DNA of 64,000 nucleotides from Mytilus californianus (Eukaryota > Mollusca > Bivalvia > Mytilida > Mytilidae): the NCBI RefSeq assembly GCF_021869535.1, contig NW_026262712.1:67798100-67862099 (forward strand), in the 5' to 3' direction. Position numbers and translations under genes: made by a program. Below, in pieces: positions 11,278 through 22,037 of this stretch. How positions within the stretch are numbered: the first letter of the stretch is position 1; each line of letters starts with the position of its first letter. Below the pieces are notes generated by a model, which was not told the DNA's origin, ran no database searches, and was given only the letters and a program-made list of their open reading frames with translations.

Positions 11278-12299
11278 ACATCCACCAAATATATTTATGT
11301 ATACGTACACTTCATATGTTCATATTCATGGAAGCAAAACATGACATTAAATGTAGAATATTCTTATAAATTTTGATTTTTTTGGTTGACTATTAAGATT
11401 GTAGTGTTCTATAGACTGTTGAAAGCCCTGTAGTTTTTTTTGTGTTTTTCCATGTTTTCCCTTTCTCTCTTCGACTTATTAGTTTTGATTGTCTTCCGCC
11501 TCTTTTATGTCAATCATTTTGGATTTATATTCCTTGAATGTTTCGTTTCGAAATCACAACAAACAGAAGGCCTCATTTCAGACGATTCAACAAAAATATC
11601 TTAAAAAACAATTAGCAATTCAAACTTTTAAAAATAAAACTAAAAGATGTGCGTTTTAGTCAATGAAACAGTCACCAATCAACACAATACAAACAAGTCT
11701 AAACACAGTTTCCAACGATAAACGTGCTCAAACCATATGTGAAACTCTGTATTACTCACTATAATTACAAAGCGAACATACAAAGGTAATAATAGTGTTG
11801 TTAGGTCTAGTACCTTGAACACATTAACATATAAGTTAGGCCTATTTGGGTATACACAGTTTTAATCAATAGATAACGACATTCATTTGTTGTTTGTTGA
11901 CCTTTACAGCGATACAAACACGGTGTTAATTTAAAGAGATGTATTAAATAATAGTCAAGATAACCAAATTTCATGAAAATAACCTTCTCCAAAAAAATCT
12001 CATAAAACGCTCTTAGCAACAAATTTGGAAAGCCATGGATTTTTAGATACACGTTTACATGTGAAATGTTATAACCATAAAGTTTAAAGACAAAACCGTA
12101 TAAGATTATAAAAAAGTTTGTTCGAGGACGAAAGAAAGAAAAAAAATATTAACTTGGAGCTGAGGACAGGGCACTCCAAGTTATTTTTATTAAATTATAT
12201 ACTAGTATACGTATGTAAATAAGTTTATGTTGTTGTTGTTTTTCATTTGTTTTTTTTCGCAAGTATCTTGTTTTACTTATATGACAAGAAAGAAATATT

Positions 12300-12440
12300 A
12301 TTTTCTTTAACAAAAATACCAAACTCCAAGGTAAATTCAAAGAGGGGGAAGTCCATAAAAACTGACATAATCAATCGTTATCAACCAACGGAACGAATAG
12401 AAAACAACTGTAATTTTCCTGACTTTGTGCAGACATTGTC
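12300..12440 (+). repeat. Interspersed repeat, family R4
   Basis: It matches 6762-6905 in order: CAAAAATACCAAACTCCAAGG, then GGAAGTCCATAAAAACTGAC, then TTTGTGCAGACATTGTC. The open frame across it is fortuitous. Confidence 0.55.
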
Positions 12441-13144
12441 TTAAGAAGAAAAGGTATTTTTTCAAAACTTTTTTTTTTCTTCTCTAAAGATCGTTTAGCT
12501 TATCAGAATGTATGTGATAAATGATAAAGCAGTCATTATATAATGGTTGATGGATGGGAACTGTTTGATGAACAGTGGTAATTGTAACATGCAAATTCAG
12601 GAAGGGAACATGTTAAATCTACATAAGTTTGAAACATACATGCTTTGTACTTTACTGAAACGTTGAGTTTGAATTGAACTTACTAGTGTACAAGTTAGCC
12701 GTTAACTTGGATATATCATCCCACCATGACATATTAGTATGAGTTCAAAGGGATTAGTCTTTTCACTTACTCCTGAATGTCATGAAGCAGCAAGTAACAA
12801 TTGTTGTAGCTTAATTCATTTGAGGATGTTCTATTTTGGTTTTGTATGATCAATCAAACACCGTTTTTGTGTATCCCATTTTCATACGAAGAAGTTATTC
12901 TAGAGCTCTCTCGTGGATTTCTATATTTAGGTATAGTATTATTCTAAGAAAGTATTCCTAATGTCTTTTGCCTAACGGTTCTAATTCATGACACACCACC
13001 AATTACGATTGATCACCAGATTCGTTTTTGTGAAGTGATCAAATTGACGGTTGTCATCAGGGAATAGGAACTGCTTACACTTTTCACTGTTCTTCCTAAC
13101 TGGTTTTGGTGTCAGTGTTTATCAATCCTTATCTTTCTGTTTAG

Positions 13145-13412
13145 TGTTTTATAGATATAAGAAGATGTGGTATGAGTGCCAATGAGACAACTCTCTATCC
13201 AAGTCAAAATTTATAACAGTAAACCATTATAGGTCAAAGTACGGTCTTTAACACGGAGCCTTGGCTCACACCGAACAGCAAGCTATAAAGGGCCCCAAAA
13301 ATTACTAGTGTAAAACCATTCAAACGGGAAAACCAACGGTCTAATCTATATAAAAAACGAGAAACGAGAAACACTTATGAACCACATCAACAAACGACAA
13401 CTACTGAACATC
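13145..13412 (+). repeat. Interspersed repeat, family R2 (well-preserved copy)
   Basis: Ordered landmarks: ATATAAGAAGATGTGGTATG, ATGAGACAACTCTC, ACGGAGCCTTGGCTCACACC, AACAGCAAGCTATAAAG, TGTAAAACCATTCAAACGGG, ACGAGAAACGAGAAACAC. The same landmarks in reverse order appear at 18905-19232 and 24968-25172. Non-coding, SINE- or MITE-like. Confidence 0.75.
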
Positions 13413-16400
13413 AGATTATGAATTGTTTTGTCTGGTTGTGCTTTTTCATTTTCCTTTTGGTCATGTTTTTCCTGTGTTTTTTTGACTATGTTTTTATTGT
13501 CCCTTTGGTTAATCCCCCCCTCTTATAACGGAAACGTTTTAATAAAAATCAATACAAACGTTTTCTGTAGGTTTCTGTTTAATCATAATAACCAGTTTAA
13601 GCCCGACATATAATGGGTAGTCATAATTCAGTGTCTCACAGTAAGATGTCGTTCCAAATTCATATTTTTGCTCATCGAAAATTGATTTTAGTATCAGATT
13701 TTCTTGTTCTGTCTTCAATGTATCCAAAATTCACACTTTGTTTTAACTCAGGTCGAAGAAGAGCATTTAACACGACACGAGTTCGTGTCCATCATTCCAC
13801 ATGATGACCTCAAGATGCTTATTGTATAATAATTGTACAGTACTGTATTGTTCATGCCCTGTATGTGCATTCAATATTTGCCTCAGAACGTTAAAAAGTC
13901 GATCAATCATTTTTTTCGCGTTAATCAAGTCACCCCAGATCACCCCTTACTTTAAGTAGACTTCGTGTTGATCTGTCTTTAGTTGTCTATGTTGTATTTT
14001 GTATTTTGTTGTTTGTATTTTGGTCGTTTTTCGTTTTGTCTTTGCATTGTCAGTTCGTTTTTGATTTATGATATCACTTGGGTATCTTCTGCCTCTCTTT
14101 TATACATCTTTCTACGTAGCTTCATTACTTTTTTTGTATTAGAAAAACACTTTGAATGTATTATTATTTAACACATATGAGATTTTGATCTGACGCATAA
14201 TGATTATACTTATTTCGTTGTGTGTTTTTTCGTCTTTTCATGTGTTCATCCACCGAGGGAGTTTAACAGGAAATTATTTAGTACTCATCAGAAACAAACG
14301 ACAAACCTACATACTTAATGTAATTGAAACTTTGTTTGTGGTTGTCAGTTGTTTATTTTTTTTCCCGTTTTTAATATTACTTACAATTATTACTACAAAA
14401 AAGGTTCCATCTCCCTAAGGCAAAGTTGACCTTAGATGAATTTGGCAATTTTTTTTAAGTCATCTTTTGTCAACACATCATTGGCTTTTAAATATTTGGA
14501 ATTGAGCGTTCATGATGAAACTAAATCCAGGAAATGTCTTCGGACGCACGATAAAGTGTTATTTTTCCTATAGGTAGGAATCTGTGTATTTCACTCGCAA
14601 CTTGTCTAAACTCGAGAACTTGCCATACAGTGTGATAACTGTTTCTCCCTTTTTTACTATAAGTAGTTCTTTCTTATTGTATCTTATTTGTATTGATTCA
14701 TTGCCTTTTCTTTGCAATGAAAAAAAGAGAATTTTTTACGTTATTTGTTCCTTTGTAAATATACCCCTAAATATTAAACGTAATTAAATCCGTTTAGGGT
14801 TGAAATAGTATAACCTGTACTATTCTGCTACTTAGTGTCAAAAGTTTAACATGGATCCCTTTTGTAATCCTACCAAGTCACTCAAAGGATTATCACCATA
14901 CATATGTCACGTATTCTTTTGTTTCTCACTTTTCATTTTTACTCAATATTTCGTAACCCCTCTGGCGTTATCTATGCTATATAGACTACGCATTAATAAA
15001 ATTGTTTCGCATCCTCTATATTTCTCAATTAGAGTTAAATATTTTGATATTCTTTTAATTTCTAATATGTTTTCCATAGTCTTACATTCCTTCTAACCGT
15101 ATGTTTAAAGGAATAAATTTTTTAGTTTTTAAACATATTTGTTGAATATGCATAATATTGATAGATCCTCGAAGTACACACATGAAATAAAAGATAGAAA
15201 ACGTTTTTGAAAATTATCCAAGCGGAAGAAAGGAAATCAAATTTAATGCATGCTACTAGTAAAACAGTGCATTAAAACAAAATGAACGACGAGGTTTTTG
15301 TAAGCAAACGGAAAGTTTGGAATAAGGTCGTGTCGATTGACCGAATGTGCATTAATAGCCTTAAAAACTGTAAAAAAAAAACTACCCAAGGTTAACTTTT
15401 CCTGAGGTAGCTGCATCATTTATCTTTAGATCTTTTTATGTAATTCACACCGCACCTTAGGTAAAACAAGATGATTACCTTAATTTTGAAATGTATGATT
15501 ATAAAAAAAATGTTGAAACAATATTAAAACTACAATCATTAAATTTGTAATTTGGTAAAAGTTTAATCAATATTTGAAAAGAATGACGGTCAAAAGCAAA
15601 TTTGTTTAGGAACTGTTTCGTTGTATAAATTACTTAGACTAAATTTCCCTTAAAGGTTTAATGCAAAAAGGAAAGCCGTGTTAAAAGAAGATTCATGAAT
15701 TATGATGGTTAAACTTTGTGTGTTGCTTGCTTAACATACAGTGGCTGAACTATAACAAAATAGATCAATCAGTACTTCAAACTATTGAAATTATTTCCCT
15801 GAACATGCATGTGTACAAAGCCATCACATTTCAAAGAGCCGCGATAGACATCCATATGAACCCCTAATAAATTTCTATACTGTCAGAATTGGAAAATCGA
15901 GAGGACAATACTAGGGAAAAAAACTGACTAGAAAAAATGCTCAAACAACAAGCAACGAATACGTGGAATTAGACAACAATACTGTAAACTAATTATGAAC
16001 AATATGATCGCCCATGACTAAATAGCACCCCCCCCCCAAAAACAAAATCACAGAAAACCACCCAACAACAACACGGAATCGACATAAGTTCCTCGGCGGC
16101 TGGTATATCCTGCTCCGCTTCTGCATTTTTACCAGAAAACGAAGCCGGAGCCGACAACTTTTCTGTTCAATGGTATACATAAAATATTTTTGTCTTGAAA
16201 TATTAAGTTTCTATTTACATCTAACAAAACAAATTAAAAGACATTTGACAGTCATAAATTTAATTGTAATCTAATAGGAATTGTTTATACATGAATATTC
16301 TTTGTGATTTCTCTTCCAAAATTTATTATTCTTGGTTGGCTATATTCCGTTGATTTTCTAAGAAAGGTTCTAACCCATAGTCGTATTTGTTTTAGGCAGT

Positions 16401-16594
16401 CCCTAGTTGTCAACTCTTCAGAACAGATTGGTGGAGACGACCGTTTAGTGTCTACATGCTTGACCAAAGTTTCTGAAAAAATGAAATAAAATATTTCTTT
16501 AAAATAAAAAAACGACAAAAGAAACAGAAGATTACTGTCTCCATCACTAGATATATTTTAACTTTCTTTTTCGATTTAGGACACCAGCTTCTTT

Positions 16595-16619
16595 TATATA
16601 TATATATATATATATATAT
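16595..16619. repeat. (TA)n microsatellite
   Basis: About twelve uninterrupted TA units. Noted because Penelope-like elements are reported to favour microsatellites, although no element junction is seen here. Confidence 0.9.
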
Positions 16620-17679
16620 GAATTAATTGATCAGCAGATTACCTGTATATTTGTATAAAATGAATATAATATCTAGAACCCTTGTTCATATTTCATTGTA
16701 ACTAATTTAGCCAGTATTTTGTTAAATGAATTTTGTGTACATTCGTTATATAAAAAAAACAAAAAGTAATTTACAGTTTCAAGTAATAACAGGTAGATAC
16801 ATGGCTTTTGAAGGCTAAAGGATTTAAACCATTTGGGTTTTATTTTTAACTTAAAGGACAAAAAAGTGATACCTTTTCCTGATTCAAAAACATAGGTTCA
16901 GTAAAACACAGATTTAAAAAAAAAAGTTGCGGAAGCAAATAGTAAATTTCTACGAACCCTGTTCATGAGTTTGTTGGTATCCGGTTAAAACATGTTCTTC
17001 TGAACAAACTTGCTGACAGAATAAGATAGCGATGGACACACTAACTAAAATAACAGTATTCATTTTGTGCTCCAGTGTAAACGCTTCTTATCAAATATTT
17101 TCATTTATATATATTATTGTGTATGAGCAATTTGATATCATTAGTCCTTGCGTAAATCACACCTTATTTTTTTACCTAAATCTATTCCAGATGATAATCC
17201 TTTGTAAATTTTATATCTGATATCAAATCTTTATCATTTTTATGTATCGTTTTCCATTTCTCTAATGTCACTTTATTGTTATATAGTACATTGTATTGTT
17301 CCTCGACTGGACCCAATGCTTGTAGATGCCTTTGTACTTTCGTCAAACTAGTGAGCAAACATGAAAATGCAAATTAAAAAAAAAAAAAAAAAAAAAAACA
17401 CACACGCACAAACACTTGTGTACAGACTTCATTTGTGTCCACGAGAAAAATGAAAAATAAAAATAGACAAAGAACAACAAAATCTTCATATGTTAAAAAT
17501 GAAAAAAAAAAAAAAAACAATCGTATATCAAAAATGATTGATTTATACTATCAAAGTGGATTAATATTTACAATTTGATTTAAAAAAAAAGGGGGGCCGG
17601 GGAAGATACCAAGTGAGAACCATAAGTCTCAAAAATACAGAAAAAATAACATGGCTGAAAGGAGAAGACGAATTGAAAA

Positions 17680-17839
17680 CATCGGTACAAGGATATCATT
17701 CGTAAATATAAATCAACATGCAGACATCTTATGCGTTCAGGTATTTCACATCCCATCTTTTATGGTAATATTCTATACAAAGCACAAAAATGTCGCCATT
17801 CACCTAAAAAAGCTAACCAAACCTTTAAACAGACTTTGG
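17680..17839 (+). pseudogene. Naiad-type element copy 1: displaced RT thumb fragment
   Basis: From ATCGGTACAAGGATATCATTC to about ACCAAACCTTTAAACAGAC, this matches 28595-28755 of copy 2, the segment near the C-terminus of the RT that encodes SGISHPIFYGNILYKAQKC. Here it lies upstream of, and is fused directly to, sequence from the middle of the RT. The RT is thus circularly shuffled within this copy. Penelope-like elements are known for partial tandem insertions (pseudo-LTRs), which would give this order. Confidence 0.75.
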
Positions 17840-18570
17840 ATGTTTTAGATAAATCACGTGCTTTTGATGGTCCTTTTGATTCGGTTGACAGTTTTGAATT
17901 GTCCTCTCTTTATACTACACTTCCACACAATCTTATCAAACAAAATTTTCCCTATCTAATTAAATGGTCGTTTGGTAAATCTGGTTGCAAATTTATTTGC
18001 TGCAACTCATATACAGCCTTCTCCTCCAATGAGGAAGGTAAATATGCTAGATATACTTACTGGAGGTGAGACGAGATGATTAAAGCACTAAATTTTCTCC
18101 TTGACAACATTTACGTTTCGGCAATAAAATTTATCGACAGATTGTAGGTATTCCTATGGGAACCAATTGTGCCCCTTTAATAGCAGACTTGTTCCTTTAC
18201 TGTTATGAATCACAGTGTATGGCTAAACTCAGTAACGACCCGTCTAAATTCCATTTAATTGATATATTCAACAACACTTACCGTTATCTTGATGATATTT
18301 TTTCGTTAAATAATCAAGAATTCTCTGACTATACTGCTGAAATTTACCCAAAGGAACTTACTTTAAATAAATCTAATATAAACAGCAATAACTGTCCTTT
18401 CCTAGATTTAGATATTTCAGTATTACACCAGAAACTCTACACAAAAATTTACGACAAAAGGGATGATTTTTCTTTCCCTGTTGTTAATTTTCACTTTTTG
18501 GACGGTGATGTTCCTTTGGCACCGTCTTACGGTGTTTATATATCCCAACTCGTTCGCTATGCTTTTCTCA
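17840..18570 (+). pseudogene. Naiad-type element copy 1: RT palm and fingers, defective
   Basis: Encodes the RT core: motif A region (SSLYTTLPHNLI), motif B (GIPMGTNCAPLIADLFLYCYES, read from about 18147) and motif C (YRYLDDIFSL near 18281-18310), so catalytic aspartates are present. Breaks: an in-frame TGA at 18067-18069, and a small deletion near 18112-18120 that shifts the frame. The TGA falls where copy 2 has Cys (in NWTCFDTI) and copy 3 has Cys (in LKCDEMIK), so it may be a selenocysteine codon rather than damage. The sequence stops being RT after YISQLVRYA, where R2 sequence intrudes. Confidence 0.88.
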
Positions 18571-18675
18571 TTGTTGAAGGCCGTACGGTTGCCTATAATT
18601 GCTTACATCCACTTCATTTGAACTTTGGTGGATATTTGTCTCATTGGCAATCATACCACATCTCCTTATTTTTAT
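18571..18675 (-). repeat. R2 fragment replacing part of the RT in copy 1
   Basis: The phrases AAGGCCGTACGGTTGCCTAT, CATTTGAACTTTGGTGGATA and CATACCACATCTCCTTATTT match the end of R2 in reverse orientation (compare 42855-42962). It sits between RT codons corresponding to 28492 and about 28757 of copy 2, so about 260 bases of RT have been lost at the junction. Confidence 0.78.
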
Positions 18676-18779
18676 ATTATTCAAAAGGGATATAGTTACG
18701 ATACTGTTGTCAGGTCATTAAAGATGGCATTTTTTGGAATTAATATTGATTCACTCACATGGTCTTTACATCGGAAATA
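18676..18779 (+). pseudogene. Naiad-type element copy 1: RT C-terminal end
   Basis: Resumes RT homology with AAGGGATATAGTTACGATAC and runs to the TAA after CATCGGAAATAA, matching 28757-28856 of copy 2 (KGYSYDTVVRSLK). It is followed within about 55 bases by the SECIS-like hairpin. Confidence 0.8.
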
Positions 18780-18826
18780 AACAAATTTATTTTAAAACCA
18801 GTTGTTGGCATGATACGGGTTATTCT

Positions 18827-18897
18827 GTTCTCGCATTATTTATGATGATATGATACTAAACCCTTAACGGGAGGGATTGTGCTTGATTTTCATATGA
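18827..18897 (+). promoter_or_regulatory. SECIS-like hairpin, copy 1
   Basis: Core ATGA at 18842-18845. Then an 11-base arm (18847-18857), unpaired AAA (18858-18860), a CCC/GGG mini-stem (18861-18863 with 18869-18871), a returning arm (18873-18883) and TGAT at 18884-18887. The returning arm pairs with the first with two mismatches and several G-U pairs. This is the layout of a type II SECIS element, which recruits SBP2 so that UGA is read as selenocysteine. The same structure is at 28907-28982. No folding program was run. Confidence 0.7.
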
Positions 18898-18904
18898 TGC
18901 AGAC

Positions 18905-19232
18905 GGTTGGCGCCTGTTAAAACGTTTAAACCTGCTGCTTTGTTTGCACATGTCCTTATTCGGGAACTTGTTTCAGTGGTTGTCGTTTTTTTATGTGGTT
19001 CTTAAGTGTTTCTCGTTTCTCGTTTTTTATATAGATTAGACCGTTGGTTTTCCTGTTTTATTTGTTTTACACTAGTCATTGTGGGGCCCTTTATAGCTTG
19101 CTGTTCGGTGTGAGCCAAGGCTCCGTGTTGAAGGCCGTACTTTGACCTATAATTGTTTACTTTTTATACATTGTGACTTGGATGGAGAGGTGTCTCATTG
19201 GCACTCATACAACAACTTCTTATTTCTATAAT
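18905..19232 (-). repeat. Interspersed repeat, family R2, inserted in the Naiad copy 1 tail
   Basis: Reverse of the landmarks in 13145-13412, ending AACAACTTCTTATTTCTATA. In copy 2 the flanking sequences GATGAAGAC and TTTCAATCAGTTTAATTG are nearly adjacent, so this R2 copy entered copy 1 after it had inserted. Confidence 0.75.
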
Positions 19233-19553
19233 TTTTCAATCAGTTTAATTGAGGTCTGGAGCTGGCATGTCAGTAACTGCTAGTAGTTCTTTGTTAATCT
19301 GTGTTGCTCATTGTCATTTTGCTTAGTTTCTTCTGTAACCTATTCTAACATCGGACTTCTTTTATCTGAGATTTACTGTGCGTATTGCTGTGTGTTTGTT
19401 TATTCCACATTGGCTAGAGGTATAGGGGTGCGGGATTTTCTCGCTGTGTTGAAGACCCATTCATTGGTGGCCTTAGGATGTTTTCTGCTCTCTGTTCGGG
19501 TTGTTGTCTCGGCATTGATGCATTCCCCGTTTCCATTCTCAATTTTACATACC
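19226..19553 (+). repeat. Shared 3' tail of Naiad copies (family R6), copy 1
   Basis: From TTTCAATCAGTTTAATTGAGG to CATTCTCAATTTTACAT. It matches 28987-29505 downstream of copy 2, except for a block of roughly 200 bases (copy 2 29188-29388) missing here. Shared position after both RTs makes this probably the 3' UTR of the element. A free-standing reverse copy is at 60558-60878. Confidence 0.7.
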
Positions 19554-19940
19554 ATTCTAAAGATCAACAATTGAGACCAGGGGTAAAGGCTAACTAAATG
19601 AGACTAGTCTGCAAATGATTTATAAGCATCTGTAATAATTCAATGCAAGATAACACCAACTCTACTGATACATTGTTGCATGTTGTCCACTGTCAAATAT
19701 TTCATTCAAATTCAATACAAAAATAAAATTAACAAATATATTTTTATAGAGTGTAAAATAAGCCTGGACCGGAACTGGTGAAAGGGCAAATATTAATATA
19801 AATATCCCTACAGCAATCCATGTAAAAATACCTATCGAAGATTTGCTTTGAAGTTGCAAACTTCTAACACGTTTCTTGAAATTAACGTTGACAATCAAAC
19901 TAGATATAACTACCTGCGTATATATACATCCCCCACTGTA
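19554..19940. other. Non-coding stretch between Naiad copy 1 and the tandem duplication
   Basis: AT-rich with no repeat recognised. A 98-codon reverse-strand open frame (19662-19958) has hydrophobic runs but no recognisable domain and no splice support. Confidence 0.4.
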
Positions 19941-21006
19941 AACCGAACACGCCAGCAAAAATGGTCTTATTATCTAACGTAAGAGGTTGAAGCATGCATA
20001 TTTCAAAATCCAAGCTTATCTTGAGGAATATAGAACTATGTTTATAAGTTAACTCATCATAGATACTACTAGACTTGAATTTTATACGCCAGACGCGCTT
20101 TTCGTCTGTTAAACACTCATCAGGGACGCTCCAATTATAAAAGTTCAAAAGGAAAAATAAAGTACGAAGATGAAGAGCATTGAGGACCCAAAATTCCGAT
20201 AGGTTTTGCCAAATAATTTATAGGATGTGGATCTTGATGAACGCATTGTTATCGCATATTATCACGATGGGACTAAATCAAATAGCAGCTATGATGTGAC
20301 GAGTGTTTATCATTTTTTTGTTTGTTTTAATGTCATTAACAATTGACTTGAGCTATATAATAAGTAGTCTGTATTAGAAGTAGAGTTTATAATTTTGTTA
20401 TCTCAAATTCGATATTTTTGACAGAATATCAAGATAGGGTATCAAATATTTACTAGTCTACATTTTTTTAACCCTCTTTAATCGGTCATGATATACTATC
20501 TGTCTGGCGTTTGACGTTGTAAGAAAAAGCTATTGTATTTTGAAAACAAATTTATTCATTTTTGTTAGGGATGTCCTTCGATGGAATTTGATCAAAACAT
20601 GTAAATTTTAAGAATGCCTTCAATAGCAACATGTGGTGTCGAATTACTTTTTAATTTTATGGAAATCTGTACAAATTTGAAACAGTATTTTAATTACTAG
20701 TATATGATACATACTTTATCATATTCAATTTCCAGGCGTTTAACAACATGTAAATTTTGACCATGTGAGATAAGACGTCGAAAAGACCAACAAGTCCTCG
20801 AAACACTTTATAGCAAACCAAAGACTGAGCAACACGGACCGCACCAAAACTGGGGTGATCTCTGGTACTCCGGAAGGGTAAGTCGATCCTGGTCCATTAG
20901 TGGCATCCGGCATGTCACAATCGAAGAAAAGAAGACAGGATTGTGGTTACAAAAATTAGAACATAAAATATCTTTGGTCATTTGTGACTCAGAAAAAAAA
21001 CCTGTC
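19941..21006. repeat. Direct tandem duplication, unit A (1,066 bp)
   Basis: Begins AACCGAACACGCCAGCAAAA and ends just before the same phrase at 21007. It contains an R5-like segment (CCAGACGCGCTTTTCGTCTG) and the R1-like phrase CTCCGGAAGGGTAAGTCGATC. The copies agree nearly end to end with scattered substitutions and small indels. No gene recognised inside. Confidence 0.88.
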
Positions 21007-22037
21007 AACCGAACACGCCAGCAAAAATAGTCTTATTATCTAACGTAAGAGGTTGAAGCATGCATATTTCAAAATTCAAGCGTATCTTGAGAAATAAGGA
21101 ACTATGTTTATAAGTAAACTCATCATAGATACTAGAATTAAATTTTAAACGCCAGACGCGCTTTTCGTCTGCAAAAGACCCATCAGGAACGCTCCAATTA
21201 TAAAAGTTCAAAAGGCAAAATAAAGTACGAAGTTGAAGAGCATTGAGAATCCAAAATTCCGATAGGTTTTGCCAAATAATTTATAGGATGTGGATCTTGA
21301 TGAACGCATTGTTATCGCATATTATCACGATGGGACTAAATCAAATAGCAGCTATGATGTGACGAGTGTTTATCATTTTTTTGTTTGTTTTAATGTCATT
21401 AACAATTGGCTTGAGCTATATAATAAGTAGTCTGTATTAGAAGTAGAGTTTATAATTTTGTTATCTCAAATTCGATATTTTTGACAGAATATCAAGATTG
21501 GGTATCAAATATTTACTAGTCTACATTTTTTAACCCTCTTTAATCGGTCATGATATACTATCTGTCTGGCGTTTGACGTTGGAAGAAAAGCTATTGTATT
21601 TTGAATACAAATTTATTCATTTTGGTTAGCGATTTCCTTTGATGGAATTTGATCAAAACATGTAAATTTTTAAAATGCTTTCAATAGTGGTGCCGAATTA
21701 ATTTTTTAAATCTGTTCAAATTTGAAACATTATTTTAATTATATGATACATACTTTATCATATTCAATTTCCAGGCGTTTAACAACATGTAGATTTTGAC
21801 CATGTGAGATAAGACGTCGAAAAGACAAACAAGTCCTCGAAACACTTTATAGCAAACCAAAGACTGAGCAACACGGACCGCACCAAAACTGGGGTGATCT
21901 CAGGTACTCCGGAAGGGTAAGTCGATCCTGGTCCATTAGTGGCATCCGGCATGTCACAATCGAAGAAAAGAAGACGGGATTGTGGTTACGAAAATTGGAA
22001 CATAAATTATCTTTGGTCATTTGTGACTCAGAAAAAA
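21007..22037. repeat. Direct tandem duplication, unit B
   Basis: Second copy of the 1.07-kb unit, slightly shorter through small deletions (for example near 21680-21720). Homology ends at GACTCAGAAAAAAAGG. Reverse-strand open frames in both units (19900-20148 and 21005-21211) exist only because of the duplication. Confidence 0.88.

Larger units (their letters stand above)
11278..17679. other. Intergenic stretch downstream of the ETS gene, repeats only
   Basis: No gene supported. Contents: R4 copy (12300-12440), full R2 copy (13145-13412), a reverse R1 relic (about 13975-14105), a (TA)n microsatellite (16595-16619), poly-A tracts (17370-17398 and 17502-17518), and otherwise AT-rich sequence. 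14100-16000 contains several 60-80 codon open frames without domain, splice or codon-usage support. Confidence 0.6.
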
